NCBI GenBank assembly: GCA_028290385.1 | Contig: JAQGJZ010000282.1 | Coordinates: 1-6,490, forward strand | Origin: Enterovirga sp. | Lineage (GTDB): Bacteria; Pseudomonadota; Alphaproteobacteria; Rhizobiales; Beijerinckiaceae | Length of the DNA: 6,490 bases | Direction of reading: 5' to 3' | In this document: positions 5,161-6,490 of the stretch, in pieces | Layout of the letters: every line of letters starts with the position of its first letter | Numbering within the stretch: the first letter of the stretch is position 1 | Made by a program: the position numbers and the translations under genes | The notes under the pieces: model-generated | Told to the model about the DNA's origin: nothing | What the model saw: the letters and a program-made list of their open reading frames with translations, nothing else | The model's database searches: none

Positions 5161-5739
5161 ATGCGTCGCTTATCCGTGTTGCTGGCGGGGCTTGCCTGCG
5201 CCGCGACCCTCTCCACGTCCGCTCTCGCCGCCTGGGATGTCGATCCCTTCACGCGGCAGCCCGTCGGCCCGGCCCAGGGCATGGTTCCACAGGCCGCCGC
5301 GATCCCGCGCGAGGTGGTCGAGTTCGAGGGCCGCTTCGCCCCGGGCACGGTCGTGGTGTCCACGTCCGAGCGCCGCCTCTACTACGTGCTCGGGAACGGG
5401 CAGGCGATCCGCTACGGCGTCGGCGTCGGCCGGCCGGGCTTCACCTGGTCCGGCACCAAGACCGTGACCATGAAGCGCGAATGGCCGAGCTGGACGCCCC
5501 CGGCCCAGATGCTGCGCCGCCGCCCGGACCTGCCGCGCCACATGAAGGGCGGCCTCGACAACCCGCTCGGCGCCCGCGCGCTGTATCTTGGCTCGTCGCT
5601 CTACCGCATCCACGGCTCGAACGAGCCGGAATCGATCGGCCAGGCCGTGTCGTCCGGCTGCATCCGCATGCTGAACGACGACGTCGTCGATCTGTATCAG
5701 CGCGTCCGCGTCGGCACCCGCGTCGTCGTGGTGCGCTGA
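5161..5739 (+). CDS. secreted L,D-transpeptidase (YkuD/ErfK/YbiS/YcfS/YnhG family)
   Basis: Predicted periplasmic cell-wall enzyme of 192 residues. The first 23 form a signal peptide ending ALAA. The YkuD catalytic domain covers about residues 61-191 and opens with GTVVVSTSERRLYYV (62-76). It contains GVGVGRPGF (86-94), the conserved substrate-cleft segment GGLDNPLGARALYLG (130-144), His151 in YRIHGS, and the nucleophile Cys167 in SSGCIRM, 16 residues later. The family cross-links peptidoglycan through 3-3 bonds or attaches proteins to it. In the textbook motif the residue two before Cys is His (SHGC); here it is Ser165, a variant I recall as common in alphaproteobacterial paralogues. ATG 5161 is chosen because AGAGGA lies just upstream and a signal peptide follows; an in-frame ATG at 5047 would add a non-signal extension of 38 residues. 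A hairpin terminator follows 24 bases after the stop. Confidence 0.92.
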   Translation: MRRLSVLLAGLACAATLSTSALAAWDVDPFTRQPVGPAQGMVPQAAAIPREVVEFEGRFAPGTVVVSTSERRLYYVLGNGQAIRYGVGVGRPGFTWSGTKTVTMKREWPSWTPPAQMLRRRPDLPRHMKGGLDNPLGARALYLGSSLYRIHGSNEPESIGQAVSSGCIRMLNDDVVDLYQRVRVGTRVVVVR

Positions 5740-5763
5740 GCCCGGCACACAGCGCCCCTTTCG

Positions 5764-5789
5764 AACGGCCGCCTTCGAGCGGCCGTTTT
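5764..5789 (+). terminator. intrinsic terminator of the L,D-transpeptidase gene
   Basis: AACGGCCGC (5764-5772) pairs with GCGGCCGTT (5779-5787) across a six-base loop. The stem is nine pairs, GC-rich at its core, and runs into TTTT (5786-5789). It lies 24 bases after the stop codon, in the expected place. Confidence 0.8.
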
Positions 5790-5823
5790 GATTCGTGCGA
5801 GCACGGCGGCATCGGTCCGCACA

Positions 5824-5855
5824 AACAAAAAAGGCCGCCCAGAGGGCGGCCTTTT
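5824..5855 (-). terminator. bidirectional intrinsic terminator, mainly of rpsD
   Basis: AAGGCCGCCC (5831-5840) pairs perfectly with GGGCGGCCTT (5844-5853) around a three-base loop. On the minus strand a run of T (complement of the A-rich 5824-5832) follows, so it ends the rpsD transcript 25 bases past its stop. TTTT at 5852-5855 lets it also work on the plus strand as a backup for the L,D-transpeptidase gene. A smaller hairpin, GGAGC/GCTCC (5863-5875), sits between the rpsD stop and this stem. Confidence 0.85.
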
Positions 5856-5877
5856 GATTGCGGGAGCGAGGCTCCGA

Positions 5878-6490
5878 TCAGCGCGAGTAGAACTCGACCA
5901 CCAGGTTCGGCTCCATCTGCACCGGGTACGGCACCTCGGAGAGGCCCGGAACGCGGGTCAGGCGGGCCGTCATCTTGGCGTGGTCCACCTCGATGTAGTC
6001 CGGCACGTCGCGCTCGGCGAGCTGGCTCGCCACGACGACGACCTCGAGCTGCTTGGAGGCGTCCTTCACCTCGATCACATCGCCGGCCTTCACGAGGAAG
6101 CTCGGGATGTTCACGCGGCGACCGTTCACCTTCACGTGGCCGTGGTTCACGAACTGGCGCGCCGCGAACGGGGTCGCAACGAACTTCGAGCGGTACACGA
6201 CCGCGTCGAGGCGGCGCTCGAGCAGGCCGATCAGGTTCTCGCCCGAATCGCCCTTCATCCGGATCGCCTCGCCGTAATAGCGGCGGAACTGCTTCTCGGT
6301 GATGTTGGCGTAATAGCCCTTCAGCTTCTGCTTGGCGCGCAGCTGCGTGCCGAAGTCGGACATCTTGCCCTTGCGGCGCTGTCCGTGCTGGCCGGGGCCG
6401 TATTCGCGGCGATTGACGGGGCTCTTCGGGCGGCCCCAGATGTTCTGGCCCATGCGGCGATCGAGCTTGTGCTTCGCCTGAATGCGTTTT
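5878..6490 (-). CDS. rpsD: 30S ribosomal protein S4 (5' end cut by window edge)
   Basis: S4 binds 16S rRNA early in 30S assembly and helps keep decoding accurate. The minus-strand frame continues upstream of ATG 6453 for 12 more codons (ending KHKLDRR) to the window edge, and S4 proteins of this group are about 205 residues, so roughly two residues and the start codon are missing. The internal ATG at 6453 is Met15, not the start. Landmarks are [57 protein letters not shown], the S4 RNA-binding fold with [18 protein letters not shown], and the C-terminus [16 protein letters not shown]. The N-terminus lacks zinc-binding cysteines, as in other alphaproteobacteria. It is a stand-alone gene here rather than part of the alpha operon, followed by a strong terminator. 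Confidence 0.98.
   Translation of the reverse strand, partial: KRIQAKHKLDRRMGQNIWGRPKSPVNRREYGPGQHGQRRKGKMSDFGTQLRAKQKLKGYYANITEKQFRRYYGEAIRMKGDSGENLIGLLERRLDAVVYRSKFVATPFAARQFVNHGHVKVNGRRVNIPSFLVKAGDVIEVKDASKQLEVVVVASQLAERDVPDYIEVDHAKMTARLTRVPGLSEVPYPVQMEPNLVVEFYSR

Noticed and set aside
5481..6302. A 273-codon plus-strand open frame antisense to rpsD.
   Set aside because: It passes through two terminators and the well-conserved S4 gene, and its composition is that of a shadow frame.
1..6490. Search for CRISPR repeats, insertion-sequence ends, integrase or toxin-antitoxin pairs.
   Set aside because: No regularly spaced repeats, transposase or integrase motifs, or paired small genes were seen. 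Apart from the left edge, the window reads as ordinary core genome.

Overview
This window looks like chromosome from a high-GC alphaproteobacterium, most likely Hyphomicrobiales (Rhizobiales). The ribosomal protein S4 sequence, the gph/rpiA/DUF2059 cluster and the promoter style (TTG-rich -35, TAG- or TATA-like -10) all fit that group. A Methylobacteriaceae-like genus is a guess from memory of S4 sequences, not something the sequence proves.

Left part (1-1215): the 3' end of a lower-GC coding region with rare codons, then a 199-base leader region rich in inverted repeats, then a GntR/FCD-type transcription regulator. This block lies on the 3' side of a tRNA-Glu(UUC) gene. That position, together with the base composition, makes it a candidate accessory segment bordering the core genome.

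Middle part (1216-4884): tRNA-Glu on the minus strand with a good sigma-70-type promoter; an orphan periplasmic tripartite-tricarboxylate (TctC/Bug) binding protein on the plus strand; and, converging on it, a three-gene minus-strand operon. In transcription order the operon holds a small secreted cysteine-repeat protein of unknown function, ribose-5-phosphate isomerase A (rpiA), and a secreted DUF2059 protein. Divergent from the operon is a phosphoglycolate phosphatase (gph), with a promoter placed so that its mRNA may be leaderless. RpiA and Gph are both housekeeping sugar-phosphate enzymes: RpiA interconverts pentose phosphates, and Gph removes 2-phosphoglycolate.

Right part (4885-6490): a minus-strand tRNA-Val(CAC) whose 3' end almost touches the gph stop; a secreted L,D-transpeptidase on the plus strand; a pair of related hairpin terminators between convergent genes; and rpsD (30S protein S4) on the minus strand, cut by the window edge about two codons before its start.

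Most of the window is ordinary core genome. No phage genes, CRISPR array, insertion sequence or defence system is visible. The items most worth a second look are the two-repeat cysteine protein, the regulator whose FCD metal ligands are mostly replaced, the structured leader in front of it, and the possible island boundary at tRNA-Glu.
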